From positions 166,864 through 230,863 of the forward strand of contig NZ_JAJLPA010000002.1 of the NCBI RefSeq assembly GCF_025548555.1: a stretch of DNA of 64,000 nt, read 5' to 3'. Every line of letters begins with the position of its first letter. The stretch's first letter is position 1. A program made the position numbers and the translations under genes. This stretch comes from Sphingomonas sp. A2-49. GTDB taxonomy: Bacteria; Pseudomonadota; Alphaproteobacteria; Sphingomonadales; Sphingomonadaceae. Shown here piece by piece: positions 36,302-45,292 of the stretch. The notes under the pieces were generated by a model. The model saw only the letters and a list, made by a program, of their open reading frames with translations, was not told where the DNA came from and ran no database searches.

Positions 36302-37215
36302 GCGGGATTGCGGTCGCCGTTACCGCCGCGCAAGGTCACTCGGATCATGCCCCGCGTCGCCTGCCTACCGACCCGCAATGGTGGGCAGGCGCGCTACTGT
36401 CGTTTGCGATCCTCATCGCTGTCGCCGCGCAGCTGGGTGGTGCCAGGCTGGTCCAAGTCGCCCGAGATGCGCCTGTTGACCCATTTTTCTGGTCGGTCTT
36501 CGCGGCATTCTACCTGTTGCCCTCGGCATGCGATTGGATTGTCTTTCGACGCCTGTGGCGGCTGCCGGTGGCAGGCCTCGCTGCACTTATGCGCAAGCAG
36601 GTCGCGAACGAGCTGGTATTCGGCTATTCGGGCGAGGCCCAGTTCTATCTGTGGGCCAGGCGACATGCGAAACTCGCCACCTCTCCATTTGGTGCGGTTA
36701 AAGACGTGGCCGTGCTGTCGGCCGTAGCGGGCAACGTGGTCACGCTGGGCCTCATGATCGCAAGCAGCGGACTGTTGGCCCGCGTTGTGGTGGGCTCGTT
36801 AGGGCAAGCGTTCGCGATCTCGGCCGGGCTTATCGCGGCATCTTCGCTCGCGATGTTCCTGCTGCGGCGAAGGCTGTTTTCGCTTCCAACTAGCGAGCTC
36901 TGGGCGATTTTCATAACCCACGTCCTGCGGATCGTCGGTTCGATGCTGCTGCTGGGCGTGCTGTGGCACCTGCTCCTACCCGCGCTACCGGCGACGGGGC
37001 TCCTGGTGCTCGTCACCATGCGGATGATGCTCTCGCGGCTGCCGTTCCTTCCCGCCAAGGACGTTGTGTTCGCGGGACTGGTTGCGATCCTGCTCGGGCG
37101 GGATGCCCAGGTCGTGCCGGCCATGGCCATGCTCGGAGGCCTGGTAATTGCCGCTCATGTCGCTGTGGCGCTCTGCTCGGCGGCGGCGGGATTGATGAGG
37201 AAGGTGCAGGGTTGA
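36298..37215 (+). CDS. Integral membrane protein resembling LPG-synthase/flippase transmembrane domains
   Basis: 305 residues with about seven hydrophobic segments (WWAGALLSFAILIAVAAQLG, WSVFAAFYLLPSACDWIVF, ILRIVGSMLLLGVLWHLLLP and others). The layout resembles the YbhN/AglD (UPF0104) transmembrane family, but I see no decisive motif. Starts with GTG in a 4-base overlap with the GT4 stop. Its place in a glycan operon suggests translocation of a lipid-linked sugar. That is inference. Confidence 0.6.
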   Translation: MSGIAVAVTAAQGHSDHAPRRLPTDPQWWAGALLSFAILIAVAAQLGGARLVQVARDAPVDPFFWSVFAAFYLLPSACDWIVFRRLWRLPVAGLAALMRKQVANELVFGYSGEAQFYLWARRHAKLATSPFGAVKDVAVLSAVAGNVVTLGLMIASSGLLARVVVGSLGQAFAISAGLIAASSLAMFLLRRRLFSLPTSELWAIFITHVLRIVGSMLLLGVLWHLLLPALPATGLLVLVTMRMMLSRLPFLPAKDVVFAGLVAILLGRDAQVVPAMAMLGGLVIAAHVAVALCSAAAGLMRKVQG

Positions 37216-37724
37216 TGTTTTCGCAAGCGATGCCCGTAGCGATGGTCACAGCGCAGGTCGTCTCCAATCTTGAGCTGGGTAAGGTCGCGGCTGCGTGCCG
37301 GCCCGGCGAGCCCGGACCGGCGTTCCTCGTAGACGTGGTCGGCTTGCGAGACCGGACCGGACTGCTGAAACTTGAGGTGTACCCGCCAACGGACGAAGAT
37401 TTCCTGGCCGACGACAGTCACCTGATCGCTGCCGGGAAGCCGTTCCGCCGCGTCGAGACCGCCGCGCCCACTGCCGGATCGGTCCGGCTCTGCGTCCGGC
37501 TGCCGCGGGCCGGCAGGTATGCCGTGAGCCTCCTGCACGACCGCAACCGGGACCACCGGTTCAACCTGTCGTTGGACGGGATCGGTTTCGCGGGCAATCC
37601 TCGCCTCGGATGGTCCAAGCCGAAGGCGGCCGCGGCCTCTGCAGAAGCAGGTGGGGGGCTTACCCCGCTCCGCATTGTGGTGAACTACCGGCACGGGCTG
37701 GCCATGCGCCCGGACGGCCGATGA
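37215..37724 (+). CDS. DUF2141-family protein
   Basis: 169 residues. The core LLKLEVYPPTDEDFLADDSH, SVRLCVRLPRAGRYAVSLLH, DRNRDHRFNLSLDGIGFAGN and LGWSKPKAA match DUF2141, a beta-sandwich domain with the typical AvxxxHDxNxxxxxDxxxxGxPxEGxGFS pattern. The ATG overlaps the previous stop (TGATG), so it is co-translated with the membrane protein. The N-terminus could be a poor signal peptide. Function unknown. Confidence 0.78.
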   Translation: MFSQAMPVAMVTAQVVSNLELGKVAAACRPGEPGPAFLVDVVGLRDRTGLLKLEVYPPTDEDFLADDSHLIAAGKPFRRVETAAPTAGSVRLCVRLPRAGRYAVSLLHDRNRDHRFNLSLDGIGFAGNPRLGWSKPKAAAASAEAGGGLTPLRIVVNYRHGLAMRPDGR

Positions 37725-37785
37725 GCCGGCTTGTTTTGGAACGGCCGACGCCGTGCAAAACTATTTTGGAACTGGAAGATGACGC

Positions 37786-38844
37786 ATGAGCATCACCGCA
37801 GCGGCCGCGCTGATCATGCTGGCGTCCTCGTGCGGCGAACGCTCCGATGCTAACAATGCTGCCTCTGTCCCACAAGCCAGTGATCCGACTGATCAGCGGC
37901 GGGCCATTGGACAGGCCGGGCGCGCCGCGCTTCCGGAAGCTTGGAGAAGGCCAGGTGCTGAGGCGGTGCGGCAAGAACAGGCTGTTCCGGCCGCTCCGAC
38001 GATTGATGCCGAAGTTTCGTCTCAAGCGAACCGAGCGGCCTCTGCGGAAACGAGTGCCCCGCAAACAGGCGACATCGTCGTGACCGCCAGGCCGCCCGGC
38101 GATCCGATCAGAGCGGTGAACGTCCGCTCTTTCGCAGCTACACAGGCGGTCGACGAGGCTATCACCGGTCCGGCCGCGCTTGCATACAAGCGCGTCGTGC
38201 CCGACCCGGTGCGAAGCGGCTTCCGCAACTTCGCCAACAACTTGCACGAGCCGAACGTTGCGCTAAACTACCTGCTACAGCTCAAGCCCGGCAAGGCCGC
38301 CGAGACCGTTGGCAGGTTTGCGATCAACAGCACCATCGGCATCGCCGGCATTCTCGACCTTGCGAAACGCCGACCGTTCAAGCTGCCCCGTCGCCCGAAT
38401 GGTTTTGCCAACACGCTGGGCTATTATGGCGTCGGACCTGGTGCCTTCGTGTTCCTTCCCCTGATCGGGCCGACGACCGTACGCGACATCGCCGGCGGAG
38501 GAGTTGACCGGCTCCTGGGGCTATCGTTCCTGCCGCTGGGTGGACGCGCCTATGTCGTGTCGACCGGTACCTTGCGGGTACTCGACCGGCGAGCGGAGCG
38601 TGACGGCCAGTTCCAAGCGATCCGGGAAAGCGCTGATCCGTACGAGAGCCGCCGCGCGCTCTACATGCGCACCCGGCAGGCCGAGATCGATCAGCTTCAC
38701 GGCCGAAAAACCGTATCGAGCGATGCGATTCGCCCGTTCGAAGACGCGGCGCAACCTATGTCTTCCGCCCCACAGGACCCCGCAGCGGAAGCGCCGAGCG
38801 ATGCCAGTCCGGCAAGCGCACCAGCAGCGACACCGAGACTCTGA
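37786..38844 (+). CDS. MlaA (VacJ)-family outer-membrane lipid-asymmetry protein, copy 2
   Basis: 352 residues. MSITAAAALIMLASSCG is a signal with a lipobox-like SSC (about residue 16), so this copy looks lipidated. A variable linker is followed by the MlaA domain: DPIRAVNVRSFAATQAVDEA, KPGKAAETVGRFAINSTIGI, KLPRRPNGFANTLGYYGVGP, FVFLPLIGPTTVRDIAGGGV. It is closely related to copy 1 at 12513; the linkers and tails differ. It should help keep phospholipids out of the outer leaflet. Confidence 0.88.
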   Translation: MSITAAAALIMLASSCGERSDANNAASVPQASDPTDQRRAIGQAGRAALPEAWRRPGAEAVRQEQAVPAAPTIDAEVSSQANRAASAETSAPQTGDIVVTARPPGDPIRAVNVRSFAATQAVDEAITGPAALAYKRVVPDPVRSGFRNFANNLHEPNVALNYLLQLKPGKAAETVGRFAINSTIGIAGILDLAKRRPFKLPRRPNGFANTLGYYGVGPGAFVFLPLIGPTTVRDIAGGGVDRLLGLSFLPLGGRAYVVSTGTLRVLDRRAERDGQFQAIRESADPYESRRALYMRTRQAEIDQLHGRKTVSSDAIRPFEDAAQPMSSAPQDPAAEAPSDASPASAPAATPRL

Positions 38845-38882
38845 CCGGTCTGACGCCGGCGCCTCAAGTACGCCTCCCACCA

Positions 38883-40418
38883 TTGTGGCGCGAGGCGGTG
38901 ATCGCACTGACGTCGCTTGCGCTGCTCGCGATCGTCGCCCGAGCGCGCACCTTCGGCAACCCGGTGCTGGGCTTCGACGAGCAGTTCTACCTGCTTGTCG
39001 GCGATCGCATGCTCCAAGGAGCGGTTCCATTCGTCGACGTATTCGACCGAAAGCCAGTCGGCCTCTTCCTGATCTATGCGGCGGTTCGTCTGCTTGGGGG
39101 CGATGGTTTTCTGCAATATAAGCTGGTCGCAACCTGCTTTGTCGTTCTCACCGGCGTCGGCGTCTTCTTGCTCGCGCGACACCGCGCAAATAGGTTCGGC
39201 GCACTTGCCGCCGCGGCCACGTATGTTCTCTGGCTGAACTTCATGGAAGGGGAGGGCGGACAAACTCCGGTCTTCTACGATCTTCCGATGATAGCCGCCG
39301 GCGCCGCAGTAACGACTGCGGCCATGCGAACCGGCATGACGCGAGCGGCGGGCTTGGTGGCGATGACTGCCGTCGGACTGGCGATTCAGATCAAGTACAG
39401 CGTGGCCTTAGAGGGTGTCTATTTCGGGTGCGTTCTTCTCTGGCTGGGCAGCCGCGACCGGGAGCCTTTCGCAAGGCTTGTCGTCTCCGGGATGCTTTGG
39501 ATCGCTGCGGCTGCGCTGCCGACGCTGCTCGCGTTTGCTTGGTACGCTGCTGATGGGCACATTCACGACTTCGTGTTCTCGAACGTCACGTCGGCATTGG
39601 GGCAGCGTCGGCGACCGCTCGGCACTGAGATTACCGGCTTAGCAGTGATCGGGGCGATACTGTTGCCGTTGCTGGTCGGGGTGGCGATCGCACGGCCATG
39701 GCGCGACCGCGACGTCGGACGGCGTATCCTTGCCGGTTGGTTCGTTGTGGCGATCGCCGCTATGCTGGTCTACGGTCGCTTTGACAGCCCGCATTATGGC
39801 ATTCCGCTCCTGGTGCCAGCATGCGTCCTGCTTGCACCGGTGCTGGACGGCACCCTCAGGAGGAGGATCGGCATCGTTCTCGCGCTCGCAACGACCTTGG
39901 CTGCCGGTCAGGCCGTGCTTGCCGTTAGTGAGCGATACAAAGGCGGCCGGGAAGCAGCCATGGCAGTGGCTGCGGCGGCGAAACCGACAGGCGATTGCAT
40001 CTATGTTTATGACGGCTATCCGGCCCTCTACATGCTGACCGGGTCGTGTCTGCCGACAAAATGGTCGTTTCCCGGTCACTTGGCGACGCGGGATGAATCG
40101 ACCTCCGCCGCGATCGGTGTCGACCCCGTGCAGGAGGTGACGCGCACCCTGGCAACCAGGCCCGTCGCCATCGTCGACGACTATCCACGATTTGCCTTTG
40201 GCAATCTCGCCACCAGGCGCATCGTCGATCGGGCGCTTGCGAGCGACTATCGTCTGGTCGCCTGCATCAGCACCGGCCCTGAACGTACCCGCCTTGTGTA
40301 TCGGCGGGATGCTCCGAGCGCAGCCCGTCCTCCCAAGTCTTGTCCACACGCGCTGCTTATGCGGCCCAAGCAGGATGCCGACGCTGGTCGACCAACGGCA
40401 AATGCGCAAAACAGATAA
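38883..40418 (+). CDS. GT39-like (PMT/ArnT-type) membrane glycosyltransferase
   Basis: 511 residues with about ten membrane helices. The first periplasmic loop has the catalytic acid pattern NPVLGFDEQFYLLVGDRML and VFDRKPVGLFLIYAAVRLLG, as in GT-C enzymes that use polyprenyl-phosphate sugars. The C-terminal soluble part includes CIYVYDGYPALYMLTGSCLP. It would modify an outer polymer or lipid A on the periplasmic side. The TTG at 38883 is the first start in this frame; a GTG at 38898 is an alternative. Confidence 0.72.
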   Translation: MWREAVIALTSLALLAIVARARTFGNPVLGFDEQFYLLVGDRMLQGAVPFVDVFDRKPVGLFLIYAAVRLLGGDGFLQYKLVATCFVVLTGVGVFLLARHRANRFGALAAAATYVLWLNFMEGEGGQTPVFYDLPMIAAGAAVTTAAMRTGMTRAAGLVAMTAVGLAIQIKYSVALEGVYFGCVLLWLGSRDREPFARLVVSGMLWIAAAALPTLLAFAWYAADGHIHDFVFSNVTSALGQRRRPLGTEITGLAVIGAILLPLLVGVAIARPWRDRDVGRRILAGWFVVAIAAMLVYGRFDSPHYGIPLLVPACVLLAPVLDGTLRRRIGIVLALATTLAAGQAVLAVSERYKGGREAAMAVAAAAKPTGDCIYVYDGYPALYMLTGSCLPTKWSFPGHLATRDESTSAAIGVDPVQEVTRTLATRPVAIVDDYPRFAFGNLATRRIVDRALASDYRLVACISTGPERTRLVYRRDAPSAARPPKSCPHALLMRPKQDADAGRPTANAQNR

Positions 40419-40529
40419 ATCGAAATGCAACGATTTTACATAACAGATGTATCGGACTAAAGGATTATCTTTTCAGAACAGATACTTAAGGTATCTACCG
40501 TGTGATCGGCTGCACACGGGATCGGTCTC

Positions 40530-40991
40530 CTACGGCTCCCATGACCGCTGGTCCTTCGGTAGCATATCATCCGGGTCGTATACCGCAAGCCGGTCGACGC
40601 TCGCCAGGTTGGCGCTGAACACGACGAGGTTCGTACCGCCGGCATGATCGGTCGACGGAAACAACAAGCCGGCAGCACCCGACCGGATCGCCTCATCGCC
40701 GAGCTGCCACGACGGTGGCACTTTGTGCTCGACCCGCGCGATCCAGCGCCAGTCGTAGGTCCAGGCCGCCCACGGCGCTGCCCAATGGTCCGGATCGTAG
40801 CCGGCGGACAGGTCGAAAACATCGGTCAGATCAAGCTCATAGGCTGCAAGCGTCGCTGGCCGAGGCAGGCTCGACCCCTGCTTGTACTCGGCAAGCGCCG
40901 TCTCAGGCTCCGCCGAGAGGTATAGCGCCTCGACTCCGGGCCGATTGAAACGTCCGCCTATGCTCGCGGCTCCTGCCCCGCTGAGCGGCAA
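40530..40991 (-). pseudogene. RES-domain toxin with a frame break at its N-terminus
   Basis: The 153-codon frame carries the RES core: SGAGAASIGGRFNRPGVEAL, YLSAEPETALAEYKQGS, PSTDHAGGTNLVVFSAN. RES toxins destroy NAD+. The expected start of the family is found just upstream in another frame: after the antitoxin stop a GTG opens VLRVSVGLRHFYRYLTPKWA, and this runs out of frame at about 40990, one base off from LPLSGAG. So the toxin is either inactivated by a 1-base shift or begins at the TTG at 40991 with a shortened N-terminus. A sequencing error would restore it. Confidence 0.75.
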
Positions 40992-41057
40992 GTAAGGCCC
41001 ACTTTGGCGTGAGATAACGATAGAAGTGGCGTAATCCGACGCTGACGCGCAGCACGG

Positions 41058-41456
41058 TTAGCCGTTCGCGCCGTCAACGAGCTCCGAAAGATGCGCCATC
41101 ACGGCATCTGCGTGACCGCCGGCGACGAGTTCGGCAGCCGTCTGACGTTTGAGGGTGACGATCGGCTCATTCCTGAACCAGTAGATCGCCTGCTCCATGT
41201 CGCCGGTCAGTTCGCCCGCAGCCAGGATCACGCGCACCATGTCGCGCAAGCGATCCTGGAGCCGCTCCGACGCGGGATTGGCGAGCGTATTGCGATGGAC
41301 TCCCGCAATCTCCGCCAGCCGCGATAACTGAACCCCGAGCACCTGAGCGACCCGCTTTGGCGAGATATACGGCGTTCTTGGCTCCTGCAAGCTCGCGACG
41401 AAGCCGGACGCCAACCGGGTGGCGCGTTGCTCATCAACAAGGAAGGCTGTCGCCAT
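41058..41456 (-). CDS. Xre/MbcA/ParS-family antitoxin
   Basis: 132 residues. An N-terminal Xre-like helical DNA-binding part (SPKRVAQVLGVQLSRLAEIA, GVHRNTLANPASERLQDRLR) is followed by the MbcA/ParS toxin-binding domain (AIYWFRNEPIVTLKRQTAAE, LVAGGHADAVMAHLSEL). It neutralises the RES protein encoded immediately downstream. It is probably autoregulated through the repeats at 41476-41494, which lie about 20 bases before its start. Confidence 0.9.
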   Translation of the reverse strand: MATAFLVDEQRATRLASGFVASLQEPRTPYISPKRVAQVLGVQLSRLAEIAGVHRNTLANPASERLQDRLRDMVRVILAAGELTGDMEQAIYWFRNEPIVTLKRQTAAELVAGGHADAVMAHLSELVDGANG

Positions 41457-41475
41457 CTCACATCTCCGCTTAAAC

Positions 41476-41494
41476 TATGCACAATATATGCACA
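41476..41494 (-). promoter_or_regulatory. Direct repeat operator before the antitoxin gene
   Basis: TATGCACA occurs at 41476-41483 and 41487-41494, an 11-bp period, i.e. on one face of the helix. The region is AT-rich and lies where the antitoxin promoter should be. Binding by the Xre-type antitoxin is inference. Confidence 0.45.
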
Positions 41495-41529
41495 TTCGCT
41501 CGGCTGTCAAGGACCGCGCAGGTGCCGGG

Positions 41530-41754
41530 CTATTCTCCACTGCCGACTGCCGCAGCTACGGCAGCACGCAAGGAGCATAACCGCTCCGGGTCGGAAGAAG
41601 CGAGCTGACCCCAGGCGAAAGCGGAGCGCTCAGCCGCGCCCTCCCGCCAGATCCGTTCAGCAAGGCGGAACAACTCAGGCGTGGTTGGACTGCGTCCCTC
41701 GCTCACACACTCGATGACCTCGTGCGCAAACAGCGGATTGAAGGACCGCGTCAC
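41530..41754 (-). CDS. Small hypothetical protein (74 residues), paralogue of 10517
   Basis: Begins RSFNPLFAHEVIECVSEGRS and contains LFRLAERIWREGAAER, then a tail LRAAVAAAVGSGE. The first 42 residues align with the complete 41-residue protein at 10517. GAGGAG lies before the GTG at 41754. Function unknown. It precedes the toxin-antitoxin genes on the same strand and could be co-transcribed. Confidence 0.55.
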   Translation of the reverse strand: MTRSFNPLFAHEVIECVSEGRSPTTPELFRLAERIWREGAAERSAFAWGQLASSDPERLCSLRAAVAAAVGSGE

Positions 41755-41861
41755 CAGCGTCTCCTCGCGTTAGAACGTCGCAATCCTGACCGTGTAGCGG
41801 AGTCGCTCGACAACATTGTGACGCCCTTCGTCATCGCTCCCGCTCGCTTTCACTGCCATTA

Positions 41862-41881
41862 ATATCCGCTATGCTGGATAT
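41862..41881 (+). promoter_or_regulatory. ArsR operator-like dyad
   Basis: ATATCC (41862-41867) and GGATAT (41876-41881) form a 6-bp inverted repeat directly at the arsR start codon. ArsR proteins bind such dyads and release them with As(III). Confidence 0.5.
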
Positions 41882-42214
41882 ATGGAAAACGAATCGGCAA
41901 TTTCAGCACTCGGTGCGCTCGCACAAGGGACACGTCTAGACGTGTTTCGCCTGTTGGTGCGCCACGAGCCCGATGGCCTGGCGGCGGGCGAAATTGCCCG
42001 CCAGCTCGACGTGCCGCAAAACACCATGTCCGCACACCTCGGCATTCTGGCCCGTGGCGGGTTGGTACGATCCGAACGGCATAGCCGCTCAATCATCTAC
42101 CGTGCCGATCTGGGTGGCCTGCGCGCGCTCACGCTGTTCCTCGTCAAGGATTGCTGCGCCGGCAATGCGGAGCTGTGCGCTCCGCTGATCGCCGAACTTA
42201 CCCCTTGCTGCTGA
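41882..42214 (+). CDS. arsR: ArsR-family arsenic-responsive repressor
   Basis: 110 residues. Winged helix: ISALGALAQGTRLDVFRLLV, GEIARQLDVPQNTMSAHLGI, LVRSERHSRSIIYRADL. The CVC motif of the classic E. coli type is absent; cysteines sit at the C-terminus (KDCCAGNAELCAPLI, TPCC), as in the group with Cys near positions 95, 96 and 102. It should repress the arsRCB-N2-H operon until trivalent arsenic binds. Confidence 0.93.
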   Translation: MENESAISALGALAQGTRLDVFRLLVRHEPDGLAAGEIARQLDVPQNTMSAHLGILARGGLVRSERHSRSIIYRADLGGLRALTLFLVKDCCAGNAELCAPLIAELTPCC

Positions 42215-42225
42215 AAGGACGCCCC

Positions 42226-42654
42226 TTGGCCGTCGATATCGTCGTCTATCACAACCCCGAATGCGGCACGTCGCGCAACACGCTGGGCCTGATCCGCAAT
42301 GCCGGCATCGAGCCGCATGTCGTGGAGTATCTTAAAACCCCGCCCACGCGCGCTCTGCTGGTCGAGCTGATTGACCGCGCCGGCATGAGGCCTCGCGATC
42401 TGCTGCGCGAGAAGGGGACACCCTATGCGGAGTTGGGCCTGGGCGACACGTCGCTGTCCGACGATGCGTTGGTGGACGCGATGATGGCGCATCCGGTCCT
42501 CATCAACCGGCCGCTGGTCGTTTCTCCGCTCGGCGTGAAGCTCTGCCGGCCGTCCGAAGCCGTGCTTGATCTGCTGCCGGACGATCAGCTCGGCGCGTTC
42601 GCAAAGGAGGACGGACAAAAGGTGGTCGATGCCTCGGGTCAGCGCATCGCCTGA
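42226..42654 (+). CDS. arsC: Arsenate reductase, glutaredoxin-coupled ArsC
   Basis: 142 residues from a TTG at 42226, supported by AAAGGA 8 bases upstream and by the family start [17 protein letters not shown], whose Cys is the catalytic one. Further conserved: [54 protein letters not shown] with the Arg residues that hold arsenate. Reduces As(V) to As(III) for export by ArsB. The stop overlaps the ATG of arsB (TGATG). Confidence 0.93.
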   Translation: MAVDIVVYHNPECGTSRNTLGLIRNAGIEPHVVEYLKTPPTRALLVELIDRAGMRPRDLLREKGTPYAELGLGDTSLSDDALVDAMMAHPVLINRPLVVSPLGVKLCRPSEAVLDLLPDDQLGAFAKEDGQKVVDASGQRIA

Positions 42655-43940
42655 TGCTCCTTGCCGTCCTGATCTTCGTCGCCACAATCGCGCTCGTCAT
42701 CTGGCAACCCAAGGGGCTCGGCATCGGATGGAGCGCGATGGGCGGCGCCGTCGTGGCGCTGCGCGCGGGCGTCGTCACGCTGTCCGACGTGCCCGTCGTG
42801 TGGGGCATCGTCTGGAACGCGACGGCCGCGTTCGTCGCGATCATCGTCATAAGCCTGCTGCTCGATGAAGCCGGTTTCTTCGAATGGGCGGCGCTGCATG
42901 TCGCGCGCTGGGGGAGGGGGCATGGTCGCCGGCTGTTCGTTCTGATCGTGCTGCTCGGCGCGGCGGTTTCCGCGCTGTTCGCCAACGATGGCGCGGCGCT
43001 GATCCTGACGCCGATCGTCATCGCCATGCTGCGGGCGCTGGGCTTCAAGGACAAGGCGACGCTGGCGTTCGTCATGGCGGCCGGGTTCATTGCCGACACG
43101 GCCAGCCTGCCGCTGGTCGTGTCGAATCTCGTCAACATCGTGTCGGCCGACTTCTTCAAGATCGGGTTCGGCACATATGCGTCCGTGATGGTGCCGGTCG
43201 ATCTGGTGTCGATCGTCGCCACGCTGGGGGCGCTCCTGCTGTTCTTCCGGCGCGACTTACCGGAAGACTATGACGTGGGCGCGCTGCGCGTGCCCCGCGA
43301 AGCGATCCGTGACGTCGCGACCTTCCGCGCCGGATGGATCGTGTTGGCGCTGTTGCTCGCCGGCTTCTTCCTGCTCGAACCCGTCGGCGTGCCGGTCAGC
43401 GCCGTCGCCGCTGCCGGCGCTATCCTCCTGCTGGTAATCGCGGGGCGGGGCCATGTGATCCAGACCGGCAAGGTGCTGCGCGGCGCGCCGTGGCAGGTCG
43501 TGATCTTCTCTCTCGGCATGTACCTGGTCGTCTATGGCTTGCGGAACGCGGGCCTGACCGACCATCTGGCGGTGCTGCTCGATCGCACCGCTCAAGGCGG
43601 CGTGTGGGGCGCCGCATTCGGCACAGGCGTGATCGCGGCCGTCCTGTCGTCGGTGATGAACAACATGCCGACCGTACTGGTGGGCGCGCTGTCGATCGAC
43701 GCCACCCACGCCACGGGTGCGATCAAGGAAGCGATGATCTATGCCAACGTGATCGGCTGCGACCTCGGCCCCAAGCTCACGCCGATCGGCTCGCTCGCGA
43801 CGCTGTTATGGCTTCACGTCCTTGGCCAGAAGGGCGTGCGGATCGGATGGGGCTATTACTTTCGTGTTGGCGTGACGCTCACCGTGCCAGTGCTGCTCAT
43901 CACGCTCGCAGCGCTCGCGATCAGGATCAGCGTTGCGTGA
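42654..43940 (+). CDS. arsB: Arsenite efflux permease ArsB
   Basis: 428 residues, about twelve helices of the ArsB/NhaD ion-transporter fold: [60 protein letters not shown] and [20 protein letters not shown], with a final [20 protein letters not shown]. Exports arsenite or antimonite. No arsA ATPase is present, so it uses membrane potential. Overlaps both neighbours by 1-4 bases. Confidence 0.94.
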   Translation: MLLAVLIFVATIALVIWQPKGLGIGWSAMGGAVVALRAGVVTLSDVPVVWGIVWNATAAFVAIIVISLLLDEAGFFEWAALHVARWGRGHGRRLFVLIVLLGAAVSALFANDGAALILTPIVIAMLRALGFKDKATLAFVMAAGFIADTASLPLVVSNLVNIVSADFFKIGFGTYASVMVPVDLVSIVATLGALLLFFRRDLPEDYDVGALRVPREAIRDVATFRAGWIVLALLLAGFFLLEPVGVPVSAVAAAGAILLLVIAGRGHVIQTGKVLRGAPWQVVIFSLGMYLVVYGLRNAGLTDHLAVLLDRTAQGGVWGAAFGTGVIAAVLSSVMNNMPTVLVGALSIDATHATGAIKEAMIYANVIGCDLGPKLTPIGSLATLLWLHVLGQKGVRIGWGYYFRVGVTLTVPVLLITLAALAIRISVA

Positions 43941-44371
43941 CGAAAATGGCAGCCGCGTTGCTCGATCCGGGCGAGCTGGCCGGATTGGCATGGTGTCTCG
44001 ACGCCGCGAACCTGCCGAGCGCCGATCTCGCCGATCCTGGCCGCCTGTTCTTCCGGTTCGAGGCGGATAGCCTCGTCGGGTATGGCGGTCTTGAGGGGGA
44101 GGGGGCCGACCGCCTGCTCCGCTCGATAGTCATCCTCGCCGATCGCCGCGGACATGGCGTGGGACGGACATTAGTCACCACCCTCGAACAACAGGCCCGC
44201 AACCGCGGGGTGGAGCGCCTGCATCTGTTGACGACAACGGCTGCATCGTTCTTCCGAGCGCTAGGCTATACCGACGCCGATCGCGGTGCCGCTCCCCGGG
44301 CTGTCGCCGCACCGCGCGAATTTACCGCGCTGTGCCCCGCGTCGGCCGCCTATCTCGTGAAAGCTCTCTGA
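43937..44371 (+). CDS. arsN2: GNAT acetyltransferase, ArsN2-like
   Basis: 144 residues from a GTG in a 4-base overlap with arsB. GNAT features: [40 protein letters not shown] (acetyl-CoA loop RRGHGVG), [20 protein letters not shown] and [18 protein letters not shown]. It fits the ArsN2 group of ars operons. ArsN proteins acetylate organoarsenicals such as arsinothricin in ArsN1; the ArsN2 substrate is not established to my knowledge. Confidence 0.85.
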   Translation: MTKMAAALLDPGELAGLAWCLDAANLPSADLADPGRLFFRFEADSLVGYGGLEGEGADRLLRSIVILADRRGHGVGRTLVTTLEQQARNRGVERLHLLTTTAASFFRALGYTDADRGAAPRAVAAPREFTALCPASAAYLVKAL

Positions 44372-45117
44372 TGCCGCTCCGCACGCTCCATGATCCCGAC
44401 ACCTTGCCGGCGCTTGATCCTGCCTACGCCATCCAGCGGCCGGCCCTGGGGCTCCGATCGCTCGATCCCGCGCCGCGTATCCTGTTGCTCTATGGCTCGC
44501 TGCGCGAACGGTCCTTTTCCAGGCTGTGCGTCGAAGAAGCGGCGCGCCTGCTCCGCTTCTTCGGGTGTGAAACGCGCATCTTCGATCCGTCCACCCTGCC
44601 GCTCCCTGACCAACACGCCGGCGACGATCATCCGGCGGTCCACGAGCTGCGAGAGTTGTCGCTATGGTCGGAAGGACAGGTGTGGTGCAGCCCCGAACGG
44701 CACGGCCAGATTACGGGCATCATGAAGCTGCAGATTGATCATCTTCCGCTGTCGATGGGCGGGATGCGACCGACGCAGGGACGCACGCTGGCGGTTATGC
44801 AGGTGTCGGCGGGGTCGCAGTCGTTCAACAGCGTCAACACGCTGCGCGTGTTGGGCCGCTGGATGCGGATGGTCACGATCCCTAACCAATCGAGCGTTGC
44901 CAAGGCGTTCAACGAGTTCGACGATGCCGGGCGCATGAAGCCGTCCAGCTACTATGACCGGATCGTCGACGTGATGGAGGAACTGGTGCGGTTCACGGTG
45001 CTGCTGCGCCCTCATGCGGTCCAGCTCGTCGATCGCTACTCGGAACGGAAGGAAGCCGGCGTGCCGATCGACACGGCGACGGATCTGTCGAGCGTTGCGA
45101 CCGCCCCCCAAGGATAG
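44371..45117 (+). CDS. arsH: NADPH-dependent FMN reductase ArsH
   Basis: 248 residues. Flavodoxin-like core: [80 protein letters not shown] and the family end [20 protein letters not shown]. ArsH oxidises trivalent organoarsenicals and gives peroxide tolerance. Its ATG overlaps the arsN2 stop. Last gene of the five-gene ars operon. Confidence 0.94.
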   Translation: MPLRTLHDPDTLPALDPAYAIQRPALGLRSLDPAPRILLLYGSLRERSFSRLCVEEAARLLRFFGCETRIFDPSTLPLPDQHAGDDHPAVHELRELSLWSEGQVWCSPERHGQITGIMKLQIDHLPLSMGGMRPTQGRTLAVMQVSAGSQSFNSVNTLRVLGRWMRMVTIPNQSSVAKAFNEFDDAGRMKPSSYYDRIVDVMEELVRFTVLLRPHAVQLVDRYSERKEAGVPIDTATDLSSVATAPQG

Positions 45118-45257
45118 CCTGACAGATTTCAGCGCTAGTCGACGTCAAAGCTGACGACGCTCGGCGAGCAGCCGCTTGGTGGTCCCTGCGCTGGCGGGCC
45201 TCCGGGGCGGGGTGCGGCGCATGACGGGCTCAGTGCCGCGCATGCGCGCGGGGCGAT

Positions 45258-45279
45258 AGGTGTGCCACGTGGCACACCT
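45258..45279. repeat. Perfect 22-bp palindrome, parS-like (copy 1)
   Basis: The core TGTGCCACGTGGCACA lies within a 22-bp perfect inverted repeat, identical to the copy at 48820. It agrees with the ParB-binding parS consensus TGTTTCACGTGAAACA at 12 of 16 positions, including CACGTG and both ends. The surrounding 140 bases after arsH show no gene. Confidence 0.7.
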
Positions 45280-45292
45280 CACGGGAGGATCG

